A stretch of DNA of 64,000 nt from Limanda limanda (taxonomy: Eukaryota > Chordata > Actinopteri > Pleuronectiformes > Pleuronectidae): assembly GCF_963576545.1 (NCBI RefSeq), contig NW_026870446.1, forward strand, positions 558,001-622,000. Direction: 5' to 3'. The position numbers and the translations under genes were made by a program. A model generated the notes under the pieces. It made no database searches. It saw only the letters and a program-made list of their open reading frames with translations, and was not told where the DNA came from. Positions within the stretch are counted from its first letter, which is position 1. Every line of letters starts with the position of its first letter. Positions 8,266-19,269 of the stretch are shown here, one piece after another.

Positions 8266-11139
8266 TTGAGCTTCTCCGACTTTCGGAAGGGTTAGGGTTA
8301 GGGTTAGGGATGAAAGCACATAGGAGAAAGAGATATTCTTGAATAACGTTTTTTGTGAAGGTCGGAGAGACTTGGAAAGTGGTTGCATCTGGACTAATTT
8401 GGGTCCTGCGGATCGATTGGTACCATCCCCGAGCTTGTACGACCTTCGGAAGAGGTCGACCGACGAAATTCCCCCAAATCTGAGGAGATATTCTTGAATA
8501 ACTTTTTTTGTGAAGGTCGGAGAGACTTGCAAGTAGGCTCTACCCCCACTAAATGGGGTTGCGCGCATCGATCGGTACCATCCTTGAGCTTCTCCGACTT
8601 TCGGAAGGGTTAGGGTTAGGGTTAGGGATGAAAGCACATAGGAGAAAGAGATATTCTTGAATAACTTTTTTTGTGAAGGTCGGAGAGACTTGCAAGTAGG
8701 CTCTACCCCCACTAAATGGGGTAGCGCGCATCGATCGGTACCATCTTTGAGCTTCTCCGACTTTCGGAAGGGTTAGGGTTAGGGTTAGGGATGAAAGCAC
8801 ATAGGAGAAAGAGATATTCTTGAATAACTTTTTTTGTGAAGGTCGGAGAGACTTGGAAAGTGGTTGCATCTGGACTAATTTGGGTCCTGCGGATCGATTG
8901 GTACCATCCCCGAGCTTGTACGACCTTCGGAAGAGGTCGACCGACGAAATTCCCCCAAATCTGAGGAGATATTCTTGAATAACTTTTTTTGTGAAGGTCG
9001 GAGAGACTTGCAAGTAGGCTCTACCCCCACTAAATGGGGTAGCGCGCATCGATCGGTACCATCCTTGAGCTTCTCCGACTTTCGGAAGGGTTAGGGTTAG
9101 GGATGAAAGCACATAGGAGAAAGAGATATTCATGAATAACTTTTTTTGTGAAGGTCGGAGAGACTTGGAAAGTGGTTGCATCTGGACTAATTTGGGTCCT
9201 GCGGATCGATTGGTACCATCCCCGAGCTTGTACGACCTTCGGAAGAGGTCGACCGACGAAATTCCCCCAAATCTGAGGAGATATTCTTGAATAACTTTTT
9301 TTGTGAAGGTCGGAGAGACTTGCAAGTAGGCTCTACCCCCACTAAATGGGGTTGCGCGCATCGATCGGTACCATCCTTGAGCTTCTCCGACTTTCGGAAG
9401 GGTTAGGGTTAGGGTTAGGGATGAAAGCACATAGGAGAAAGAGATATTCTTGAATAACTTTTTTTGTGAAGGTCGGAGAGACTTGCAAGTAGGCTCTACC
9501 CCCACTAAATGGGGTAGCGCGCATCGATCGGTACCATCCTTGAGCTTCTCCGACTTTCGGAAGGGTTAGGGTTAGGGTTAGGGATGAAAGCACATAGGAG
9601 AAAGAGATATTCTTGAATAACTTTTTTTGTGAAGGTCGGAGAGACTTGCAAGTAGGCTCTACCCCCACTAAATGGGGTAGCGCGCATCGATCAGTACCAT
9701 CTTTGAGCTTCTCCGACTTTCGGAAGGGTTAGGGTTAGGGTTAGGGATGAAAGCACATAGGAGAAAGAGATATTCTTGAATAACGTTTTTTGTGAAGGTC
9801 GGAGAGACTTGGAAAGTGGTTGCATCTGGACTAATTTGGGTCCTGCGGATCGATTGGTACCATCCCCGAGCTTGTACGACCTTCGGAAGAGGTCGACCGA
9901 CGAAATTCCCCCAAATCTGAGGAGATATTCTTGAATAACTTTTTTTGTGAAGGTCGGAGAGACTTGCAAGTAGGCTCTACCCCCACTAAATGGGGTTGCG
10001 CGCATCGATCGGTACCATCCTTGAGCTTCTCCGACTTTCGGAAGGGTTAGGGTTAGGGTTAGGGATGAAAGCACATAGGAGAAAGAGATATTCTTGAATA
10101 ACTTTTTTTGTGAAGGTCGGAGAGACTTGCAAGTAGGCTCTACCCCCACTAAATGGGGTAGCGCGCATCGATCGGTACCATCTTTGAGCTTCTCCGACTT
10201 TCGGAAGGGTTAGGGTTAGGGTTAGGGATGAAAGCACATAGGAGAAAGAGATATTCTTGAATAACTTTTTTTGTGAAGGTCGGAGAGACTTGGAAAGTGG
10301 TTGCATCTGGACTAATTTGGGTCCTGCGGATCGATTGGTACCATCCCCGAGCTTGTACGACCTTCGGAAGAGGTCGACCGACGAAATTCCCCCAAATCTG
10401 AGGAGATATTCTTGAATAACTTTTTTTGTGAAGGTCGGAGAGACTTGCAAGTAGGCTCTACCCCCACTAAATGGGGTAGCGCGCATCGATCGGTACCATC
10501 CTTGAGCTTCTCCGACTTTCGGAAGGGTTAGGGTTAGGGATGAAAGCACATAGGAGAAAGAGATATTCATGAATAACTTTTTTTGTGAAGGTCGGAGAGA
10601 CTTGGAAAGTGGTTGCATCTGGACTAATTTGGGTCCTGCGGATCGATTGGTACCATCCCCGAGCTTGTACGACCTTCGGAAGAGGTCGACCGACGAAATT
10701 CCCCCAAATCTGAGGAGATATTCTTGAATAACTTTTTTTGTGAAGGTCGGAGAGACTTGCAAGTAGGCTCTACCCCCACTAAATGGGGTTGCGCGCATCG
10801 ATCGGTACCATCCTTGAGCTTCTCCGACTTTCGGAAGGGTTAGGGTTAGGGTTAGGGATGAAAGCACATAGGAGAAAGAGATATTCTTGAATAACTTTTT
10901 TTGTGAAGGTCGGAGAGACTTGCAAGTAGGCTCTACCCCCACTAAATGGGGTAGCGCGCATCGATCGGTACCATCCTTGAGCTTCTCCGACTTTCGGAAG
11001 GGTTAGGGTTAGGGTTAGGGATGAAAGCACATAGGAGAAAGAGATATTCTTGAATAACTTTTTTTGTGAAGGTCGGAGAGACTTGCAAGTAGGCTCTACC
11101 CCCACTAAATGGGGTAGCGCGCATCGATCAGTACCATCT
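8266..11139 (+). repeat. 1437-bp tandem duplication (8266-9702 and 9703-11139)
   Basis: A block of six A and three B units (one A is 157 bp) is present twice in tandem. Paired landmarks are exactly 1437 bp apart: AACGTTTTTT at 8348 and 9785, CATCTTTGAGC near 8745 and 10182, ATTCATGAATAAC just before B units 9141 and 10578, and CGATCAGTACCATCTTT near 9691 and 11128. Agreement at this offset starts after 8265 and ends at 9784/11221, where AACG in the first copy meets AACT in the second. Confidence 0.9.
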
Positions 11140-14123
11140 TTGAGCTTCTCCGACTTTCGGAAGGGTTAGGGTTAGGGTTAGGGATGAAAGCACATAGGAG
11201 AAAGAGATATTCTTGAATAACTTTTTTTGTGAAGGTCGGAGAGACTTGCAAGTAGGCTCTACCCCCACTAAATGGGGTAGCGCGCATCGATCGGTACCAT
11301 CCTTGAGCTTCTCCGACTTTCGGAAGGGTTAGGGTTAGGGTTAGGGATGAAAGCACATAGGAGAAAGAGATATTCTTGAATAACTTTTTTTGTGAAGGTC
11401 GGAGAGACTTGGAAAGTGGTTGCATCTGGACTAATTTGGGTCCTGCGGATCGATTGGTACCATCCCCGAGCTTGTACGACCTTCGGAAGAGGTCGACCGA
11501 CGAAATTCCCCCAAATCTGAGGAGATATTCTTGAATAACTTTTTTTGTGAAGGTCGGAGAGACTTGCAAGTAGGCTCTACCCCCACTAAATGGGGTAGCG
11601 CACATCGATCGGTACCATCCTTGAGCTTCTCCGACTTTCGGAAGGGTTAGGGTTAGGGTTAGGGATGAAAGCACATAGGAGAAAGAGATATTCTTGAATA
11701 ACTTTTTTTGTGAAGGTCGGAGAGACTTGCAAGTAGGCTTTACCCCCACTAAATGGGGTAGCGCGCATCGATCGGTACCATCCTTGAGCTTCTCCGACTT
11801 TCGGAAGGGTTAGGGTTAGGGTTAGGGATGAAAGCACATAGGAGAAAGAGATATTCTTGAATAACTTTTTTTGTGAAGGTCGGAGAGACTTGCAAGTAGG
11901 CTCTACCCCCACTAAATGGGGTAGCGCGCATCGATCGGTACCATCCTTGAGCTTCTCCGACTTTCGGAAGGGTTAGGGTTAGGGTTAGGGATGAAAGCAC
12001 ATAGGAGAAAGAGATATTCTTGAATAACTTTTTTTGTGAAGGTCGGAGAGACTTGCAAGTAGGCTCTACCCCCACTAAATGGGGTAGCGCGCATCGATCG
12101 GTACCATCCTTGAGCTTCTCCGACTTTCGGAAGGGTTAGGGTTAGGGTTAGGGATGAAAGCACATAGGAGAAAGACATATTCTTGAATAACTTTTTTTGT
12201 GAAGGTCGGAGAGACTTGAAAAGTGGTTGCATCTGGACTAATTTGGGTCCTGCGGATCGATTGGTACCATCCCCGAGCTTGTACGACCTTCGGAAGAGGT
12301 CGACCGACGAAATTCCCCCAAATCTGAGGAGATATTCTTGAATAACTTTTTTTGTGAAGGTCGGAGAGACTTGCAAGTAGGCTCTACCCCCACTACATGG
12401 GGTTGCGCGCATCGATCGGTACCATCCTTGAGCTTCTCCGACTTTCGGAAGGGTTAGGGTTAGGGTTAGGGATGAAAGCACATAGGAGAAAGAGATATTC
12501 TTGAATAACTTTTTTTGTGAAGGTCGGAGAGACTTGGAAAGTGGTTGCATCTGGACTAATTTGGGTCCTGCGGATCGATTGGTACCATCCCCGAGCTTGT
12601 ACGACCTTCGGAAGAGGTCGACCGACGAAATTCCCCCAAATCTGAGGAGATATTCTTGAATAACTTTTTTTGTGAAGGTCGGAGATACTTGCAAGTAGGC
12701 TCTACCCCCACTAAATGGGGTTGCGCGCATCGATCAGTACCATTCTTGAGCTTCTCCGACTTTCGGAAGGGTTAGGGTTAGGGTTAGGGATGAAAGCACA
12801 TAGGAGAAAGAGATATTCTTGAATAACTTTTTTTGTGAAGGTCGGAGAGACTTGCAAGTAGGCTCTACCCCCACTAAATGGGGTAGCGCGCATCGATCGG
12901 TACCATCCTTGAGCTTCTCCGACTTTCGGAAGGGTTAGGGTTAGGGTTAGGGATGAAAGCACATAGGAGAAAGAGATATTCTTGAATAACTTTTTTTGTG
13001 AAGGTCGGAGAGACTTGCAAGTAGGCTCTACCCCCACTAAATGGGGTAGCGCGCATCGATCGGTACCATCCTTGAGCTTCTCCGACTTTCGGAAGGGTTA
13101 GGGTTAGGGTTAGGGATGAAAGCACATAGGAGAAAGAGATATTCTTGAATAACTTTTTTTGTGAAGGTCGGAGAGACTTGCAAGTAGGCTCTACCCCCAC
13201 TAAATGGGGTAGCGCGCATCGATCGGTACCATCCTTGAGCTTCTCCGACTTTCGGAAGGGTTAGGGTTAGGGTTAGGGATGAAAGCACATAGGAGAAAGA
13301 GATATTCTTGAATAACTTTTTTTGTGAAGGTCGGAGAGACTTGCAAGTAGGCTCTACCCCCACTAAATGGGGTAGCGCGCATCGATCGGTACCATCCTTG
13401 AGCTTCTCCGACTTTCGGAAGGGTTAGGGTTAGGGTTAGGGATGAAAGCACATAGGAGAAAGAGATATTCTTGAATAACTTTTTTTGTGAAGGTCGGAGA
13501 GACTTGCAAGTAGGCTCTACCCCCACTAAATGGGGTAGCGCGCATCGATCGGTACCATCCTTGAGCTTCTCCGACTTTCGGAAGGGTTAGGGTTAGGGTT
13601 AGGGATGAAAGCACATAGGAGAAAGAGATATTCTTGAATAACTTTTTTTGTGAAGGTCGGAGAGACTTGGAAAGTGGTTGCATCTGGACTAATTTGGGTC
13701 CTGCGGATCGATTGGTACCATCCCCGAGCTTGTACGACCTTCGGAAGAGGTCGACCGACGAAATTCCCCCAAATCTGAGGAGATATTCTTGAATAACTTT
13801 TTTTGTGAAGGTCGGAGAGACTTGCAAGTAGGCTCTACCCCCACTAAATGGGGTAGCGCGCATCGATCGGTACCATCCTTGAGCTTCTCCGACTTTCGGA
13901 AGGGTTAGGGTTAGGGTTAGGGATGAAAGCACATAGGAGAAAGAGATATTCTTGAATAACTTTTTTTGTGAAGGTCGGAGAGACTTGCAAGTAGGCTCTA
14001 CCCCCACTAAATGGGGTAGCGCGCATCGATCGGTACCATCCTTGAGCTTCTCCGACTTTCGGAAGGGTTAGGGTTAGGGTTAGGGATGAAAGCACATAGG
14101 AGAAAGAGATATTCTTGAATAAC

Positions 14124-17025
14124 CTTTTTTGTGAAGGTCGGAGAGACTTGGAAAGTGGTTGCATCTGGACTAATTTGGGTCCTGCGGATCGATTGGTACC
14201 ATCCCCGAGCTTGTACGACCTTCGGAAGAGGTCGACCGACGAAATTCCCCCAAATCTGAGGAGATATTCTTGAATAACTTTTTTTGTGAAGGTCGGAGAG
14301 ACTTGCAAGTAGGCTCTACCCCCACTAAATGGGGTTGCGCGCATCGATCAGTACCATCCTTGAGCTTCTCCGACTTTCGGAAGGGTTAGGGTTAGGGTTA
14401 GGGATGAAAGCACATAGGAGAAAGAGATATTCTTGAATAACTTTTTTTGTGAAGGTCTGAGAGACTTGCAAGTAGGCTCTACCCCCACTAAATGGGGTAG
14501 CGCGCATCGATCGGTACCATCCTTGAGCTTCTCCGACTTTCGGAAGGGTTAGGGTTAGGGTTAGGGATGAAAGCACATAGGAGAAAGAGATATTCTTGAA
14601 TAACTTTTTTTGTGAAGGTCGGAGAGACTTGCAAGTAGGCTCTACCCCCACTAAATGGGGTAACGCGCATCGATCGGTACCATCCTTGAGCTTCTCCGAC
14701 TTTCGGAAGGGTTAGGGTTAGGGTTAGGGATGAAAGCACATAGGAGAAAGAGATATTCTTGAATAACTTTTTTTGTGAAGGTCGGAGAGACTTGCAAGTA
14801 GGCTCTACCCCCACTAAATGGGGCAGCGCGCATCGATCGGTACCATTCTTGAGCTTCTCCGACTTTCGGAAGGGTTAGGGTTAGGGTTAGGGATGAAAGC
14901 ACATAGGAGAAAGAGATATTCTTGAATAACTTTTTTTGTGAAGGTCGGAGAGACTTGCAAGTAGGCTCTACCCCCACTAAATGGGGTAGCGCGCATCGAT
15001 CGGTACCATCCTTGAGCTTCTCCGACTTTCGGAAGGGTTAGGGTTAGGGTTAGGGATGAAAGCACATAGGAGAAAGAGATATTCTTGAATAACTTTTTTT
15101 GTGAAGGTCGGAGAGACTTGGAAAGTGGTTGCATCTGGACTAATTTGGGTCCTGCGGATCGATTGGTACTATCCCCGAGCTTGTACGACCTTCGGAAGAG
15201 GTCGACCGACGAAATTCCCCCAAATCTGAGGAGATATTCTTGAATAACTTTTTTTGTGAAGGTCGGAGAGACTTGCAAGTAGGCTCTACCCCCTCTAAAT
15301 GGGGTAGCGCGCATCGATCGGTACCATCTTTGAGCTTCTCCGACTTTCGGAAGGGTTAGGGTTAGGGTTAGGGATGAAAGCACATAGGAGAAAGAGATAT
15401 TCTTGAATAACTTTTTTTGTGAAGGTCGGAGAGACTTGCAAGTAGGCTCTACCCCCACTAAATGGGGTAGCGCGCATCGATCGGTACCATCCTTGAGCTT
15501 CTCCGACTTTCGGAAGGGTTAGGGTTAGGGTTAGGGATGAAAGCACATAGGAGAAAGAGATATTCTTGAATAACTTTTTTTGTGAAGGTCGGAGAGACTT
15601 GGAAAGTGGTTGCATCTGGACTAATTTGGGTCCTGCGGATCGATTGGTACCATCCCCGAGCTTGTACGACCTTCGGAAGAGGTCGACCGACGAAATTCCC
15701 CCAAATCTGAGGAGATATTCTTGAATAACTTTTTTTGTGAAGGTCGGAGAGACTTGCAAGTAGGCTCTACCCCCACTAAATGGGGTTGCGCGCATCGATC
15801 AGTACCATCCTTGAGCTTCTCCGACTTTCGGAAGGGTTAGGGTTAGGGTTAGGGATGAAAGCACATAGGAGAAAGAGATATTCTTGAATAACTTTTTTTG
15901 TGAAGGTCTGAGAGACTTGCAAGTAGGCTCTACCCCCACTAAATGGGGTAGCGCGCATCGATCGGTACCATCCTTGAGCTTCTCCGACTTTCGGAAGGGT
16001 TAGGGTTAGGGTTAGGGATGAAAGCACATAGGAGAAAGAGATATTCTTGAATAACTTTTTTTGTGAAGGTCGGAGAGACTTGCAAGTAGGCTCTACCCCC
16101 ACTAAATGGGGTAGCGCGCATCGATCGGTACCATCCTTGAGCTTCTCCGACTTTCGGAAGGGTTAGGGTTAGGGTTAGGGATGAAAGCACATAGGAGAAA
16201 GAGATATTCTTGAATAACTTTTTTTGTGAAGGTCGGAGAGACTTGCAAGTAGGCTCTACCCCCACTAAATGGGGCAGCGCGCATCGATCGGTACCATTCT
16301 TGAGCTTCTCCGACTTTCGGAAGGGTTAGGGTTAGGGTTAGGGATGAAAGCACATAGGAGAAAGAGATATTCTTGAATAACTTTTTTTGTGAAGGTCGGA
16401 GAGACTTGCAAGTAGGCTCTACCCCCACTAAATGGGGTAGCGCGCATCGATCGGTACCATCCTTGAGCTTCTCCGACTTTCGGAAGGGTTAGGGTTAGGG
16501 TTAGGGATGAAAGCACATAGGAGAAAGAGATATTCTTGAATAACTTTTTTTGTGAAGGTCGGAGAGACTTGGAAAGTGGTTGCATCTGGACTAATTTGGG
16601 TCCTGCGGATCGATTGGTACTATCCCCGAGCTTGTACGACCTTCGGAAGAGGTCGACCGACGAAATTCCCCCAAATCTGAGGAGATATTCTTGAATAACT
16701 TTTTTTGTGAAGGTCGGAGAGACTTGCAAGTAGGCTCTACCCCCACTAAATGGGGTAGCGCGCATCGATCGGTACCATCCTTGAGCTTCTCCGACTTTCG
16801 GAAGGGTTAGGGTTAGGGTTAGGGATGAAAGCACATAGGAGAAAGAGATATTCTTGAATAACTTTTTTTGTGAAGGTCGGAGAGACTTGCAAGTAGGCTC
16901 TACCCCCACTAAATGGGGTAGCGCGCATCGATCGGTACCATCCTTGAGCTTCTCCGACTTTCGGAAGGGTTAGGGTTAGGGTTAGGGATGAAAGCACATA
17001 GGAGAAAGAGATATTCTTGAATAAC
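14124..17025 (+). repeat. 1451-bp internal tandem duplication in HOR copy 1
   Basis: Segments 14124-15574 and 15575-17025 each hold seven A and two B units in the order B A2-part/B A5-part (B at 14124, 15094 and at 15575, 16545). TACTATCC marks B 15094 and 16545; TCTGAGAG and GGGGCAGCGCGC also recur at the 1451-bp offset. Differences between the halves include AACCTTTTTT only at 14124 and GGGGTAACGCGC only in the first half. Confidence 0.88.
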
Positions 17026-17343
17026 TTTTTTTGTGAAGGTCGGAGAGACTTGGAAAGTGGTTGCATCTGGACTAATTTGGGTCCTGCGGATCGATTGGTA
17101 CCATCCCCGAGCTTGTACGACCTTCGGAAGAGTTCGACCGACGAAATTCCCCCAAATCTGAGGAGATATTCTTGAATAACTTTTTTTGTGAAGGTCGGAG
17201 AGACTTGCAAGTAGGCTCTACCCCCACTAAATGGGGTTGCGCGCATCGATCAGTACCATCCTTGAGCTTCTCCGACTTTCGGAAGGGTTAGGGTTAGGGT
17301 TAGGGATGAAAGCACATAGGAGAAAGAGATATTCTTGAATAAC

Positions 17344-17500
17344 TTTTTTTGTGAAGGTCGGAGAGACTTGCAAGTAGGCTTTACCCCCACTAAATGGGGT
17401 AGCGCGCATCGATCGGTACCATCCTTGAGCTTCTCCGACTTTCGGAAGGGTTAGGGTTAGGGATGAAAGCACATAGGAGAAAGAGATATTCTTGAATAAC
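17344..17500 (+). repeat. Short A unit (157 bp, one TTAGGG fewer), representative
   Basis: The telomeric tract has two hexamers instead of three. Fourteen A units share this loss, starting at 1289, 2570, 5784, 6259, 8984, 10421, 17344, 25237, 28451, 36181, 47939, 54218, 56144 and 60973 (1289 also lacks a G). Only three consecutive GGG runs remain. Six of them (17344, 25237, 28451, 36181, 47939, 54218) are one ancestral deletion copied with the higher-order repeat. Confidence 0.9.
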
Positions 17501-17663
17501 TTTTTTTGTGAAGGTCGGAGAGACTTGCAAGTAGGCTCTACCCCCACTAAATGGGGTAGCGCGCATCGATCGGTACCATCCTTGAGCTTCTCCGACTTTC
17601 GGAAGGGTTAGGGTTAGGGTTAGGGATGAAAGCACATAGGAGAAAGAGATATTCTTGAATAAC

Positions 17664-17825
17664 TTTTTTTGTGAAGGTCGGAGAGACTTGCAAGTAGGCT
17701 TTACCCCACTAAATGGGGTAGCGCGCATCGATCGGTACCATCCTTGAGCTTCTCCGACTTTCGGAAGGGTTAGGGTTAGGGTTAGGGATGAAAGCACATA
17801 GGAGAAAGAGATATTCTTGAATAAC
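17664..17825 (+). repeat. 162-bp A unit (one C lost), representative
   Basis: The C-run reads TTTACCCCACT instead of CTACCCCCACT. Seven units share the change: 17664, 25557, 28771, 36501, 38596, 54538 and 56627. All directly precede a B, and six of the seven B units that follow open a B*-bearing module; the other precedes 28933, which opens the A3 version. The variant therefore tags the junction to that module. Confidence 0.88.
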
Positions 17826-19269
17826 TTTTTTTGTGAAGGTCGGAGAGACTTGGAAAGTGGTTGCATCTGGACTAATTTGGGTCCTGCGGATCGATTGGTA
17901 CCATCCCCGAGCTTGTACGACCTTCGGAAGAGGTCGACCGACGAAATTCCCCCAAATCTGAGGAGATATTCTTGAATAACTTTTTTTGTGAAGGTCGGAG
18001 AGACTTGCAAGTAGGCTCTACCCCCACTAAATGGGGTTGCGCGCATCGATCGGTACCATCCTTGAGCTTCTCCGACTTTCGGAAGGGTTAGGGTTAGGGT
18101 TAGGGATGAAAGCACATAGGAGAAAGAGATATTCTTGAATAACTTTTTTTGTGAAGGTCGGAGAGACTTGCAAGTAGGCTCTACCCCCACTAAATGGGGT
18201 AGCGCGCATCGATCGGTACCATCCTTGAGCTTCTCCGACTTTCGGAAGGGTTAGGGTTAGGGTTAGGGATGAAAGCACATAGGAGAAAGAGATATTCTTG
18301 AATAACTTTTTTTGTGAAGGTCGGAGAGACTTGGAAAGTGGTTGCATCTGGACTAATTCGGGTCCTGCAGATCGATTGGTACCATCCCCGAGCTTGTACG
18401 ACCTTTGGAAGAGGTCGACCGACGAAATTCCCCCAAAATCTGAGGAGATATTCTTGAATAACTTTTTTTGTGAAGGTCGGAGAGACTTGCAAGTAGGCTC
18501 TACCCCCACTAAATGGGGTTGCGCGCATCGATCAGTACCATCCTTGAGCTTCTCCGACTTTCGGAAGGGTTAGGGTTAGGGTTAGGGATGAAAGCACATA
18601 GGAGAAAGAGATATTCTTGAATAACTTTTTTTGTGAAGGTCGGAGAGACTTGCAAGTAGGCTCTACCCCCACTAAATGGGGTAGCGCGCATCGATCAGTA
18701 CCATCCTTGAGCTTCTCCGACTTTCGGAAGGGTTAGGGTTAGGGTTAGGGATGAAAGCACATAGGAGAAAGAGATATTCTTGAATAACTTTTTTTGTGAA
18801 GGTCGGAGAGACTTGCAAGTAGGCTCTACCCCCACTAAATGGGGTAGCGCGCATCGATCGGTACCATCCTTGAGCTTCTCCGACTTTCGGAAGGGTTAGG
18901 GTTAGGGTTAGGGATGAAAGCACATAGGAGAAAGAGATATTCTTGAATAACTTTTTTTGTGAAGGTCGGAGAGACTTGCAAGTAGGCTCTACCCCCACTA
19001 AATGGGGTAGCGCGCATCGATCGGTACCATCCTTGAGCTTCTCCGACTTTCGGAAGGGTTAGGGTTAGGGTTAGGGATGAAAGCACATAGGAGAAAGAGA
19101 TATTCTTGAATAACTTTTTTTGTGAAGGTCGGAGAGACTTGGAAAGTGGTTGCATCTGGACTAATTTGGGTCCTGCGGATCGATTGGTACCATCCCCGAG
19201 CTTGTACGACCTTCGGAAGAGGTCGACCGACGAAATTCCCCCAAATCTGAGGAGATATTCTTGAATAAC
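17826..19269 (+). repeat. B-A2-B*-A4-B module, HOR copy 1 (single)
   Basis: Module of 1444 bp: B (17826), two A, B* (18307-18462), four A, B (19115). B* is a distinct 156-bp subtype with AATTCGGGTCCTGCAGATC, CCTTTGGAAG and CCCCAAAATC, where ordinary B has ATTTGGGTCCTGCGGATC, CCTTCGGAAG and CCCCAAATC. The extra A makes B* a multiple of three, so a spurious 91-codon + strand frame appears only around B*. Confidence 0.9.

Larger units (their letters stand above)
1..11539 (+). repeat. Left array domain, outside the main higher-order repeat
   Basis: Fifty-two A and 20 B units. B units start at 327, 1134, 1445, 2415, 2727, 3697, 4178, 4822, 5629, 5941, 6742, 7060, 7541, 8348, 8829, 9141, 9785, 10266, 10578 and 11385. 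A counts after each are 4, 1, 5, 1, 5, 2, 3, 4, 1, 4, 1, 2, 4, 2, 1, 3, 2, 1, 4 and 4 (the last four open HOR copy 1). Two A units precede the first B. The domain lacks the HOR landmark series and has private variants: TTGGGG hexamers, three B-A157-B modules with TCTGAGAG and CTTCGAAAG, and a 1437-bp tandem duplication. Six of its A units are short (starts 1289, 2570, 5784, 6259, 8984, 10421). Confidence 0.9.

Noticed and set aside
18298..18573. Recurrent 91-codon + strand frame (also at 26191, 29405, 37135, 39230, 41163, 55172, 57261 and 59194)
   Set aside because: It appears only where the 156-bp B* unit, a multiple of three, keeps the frame open. Its repetition follows copying of B*, not selection on a protein.
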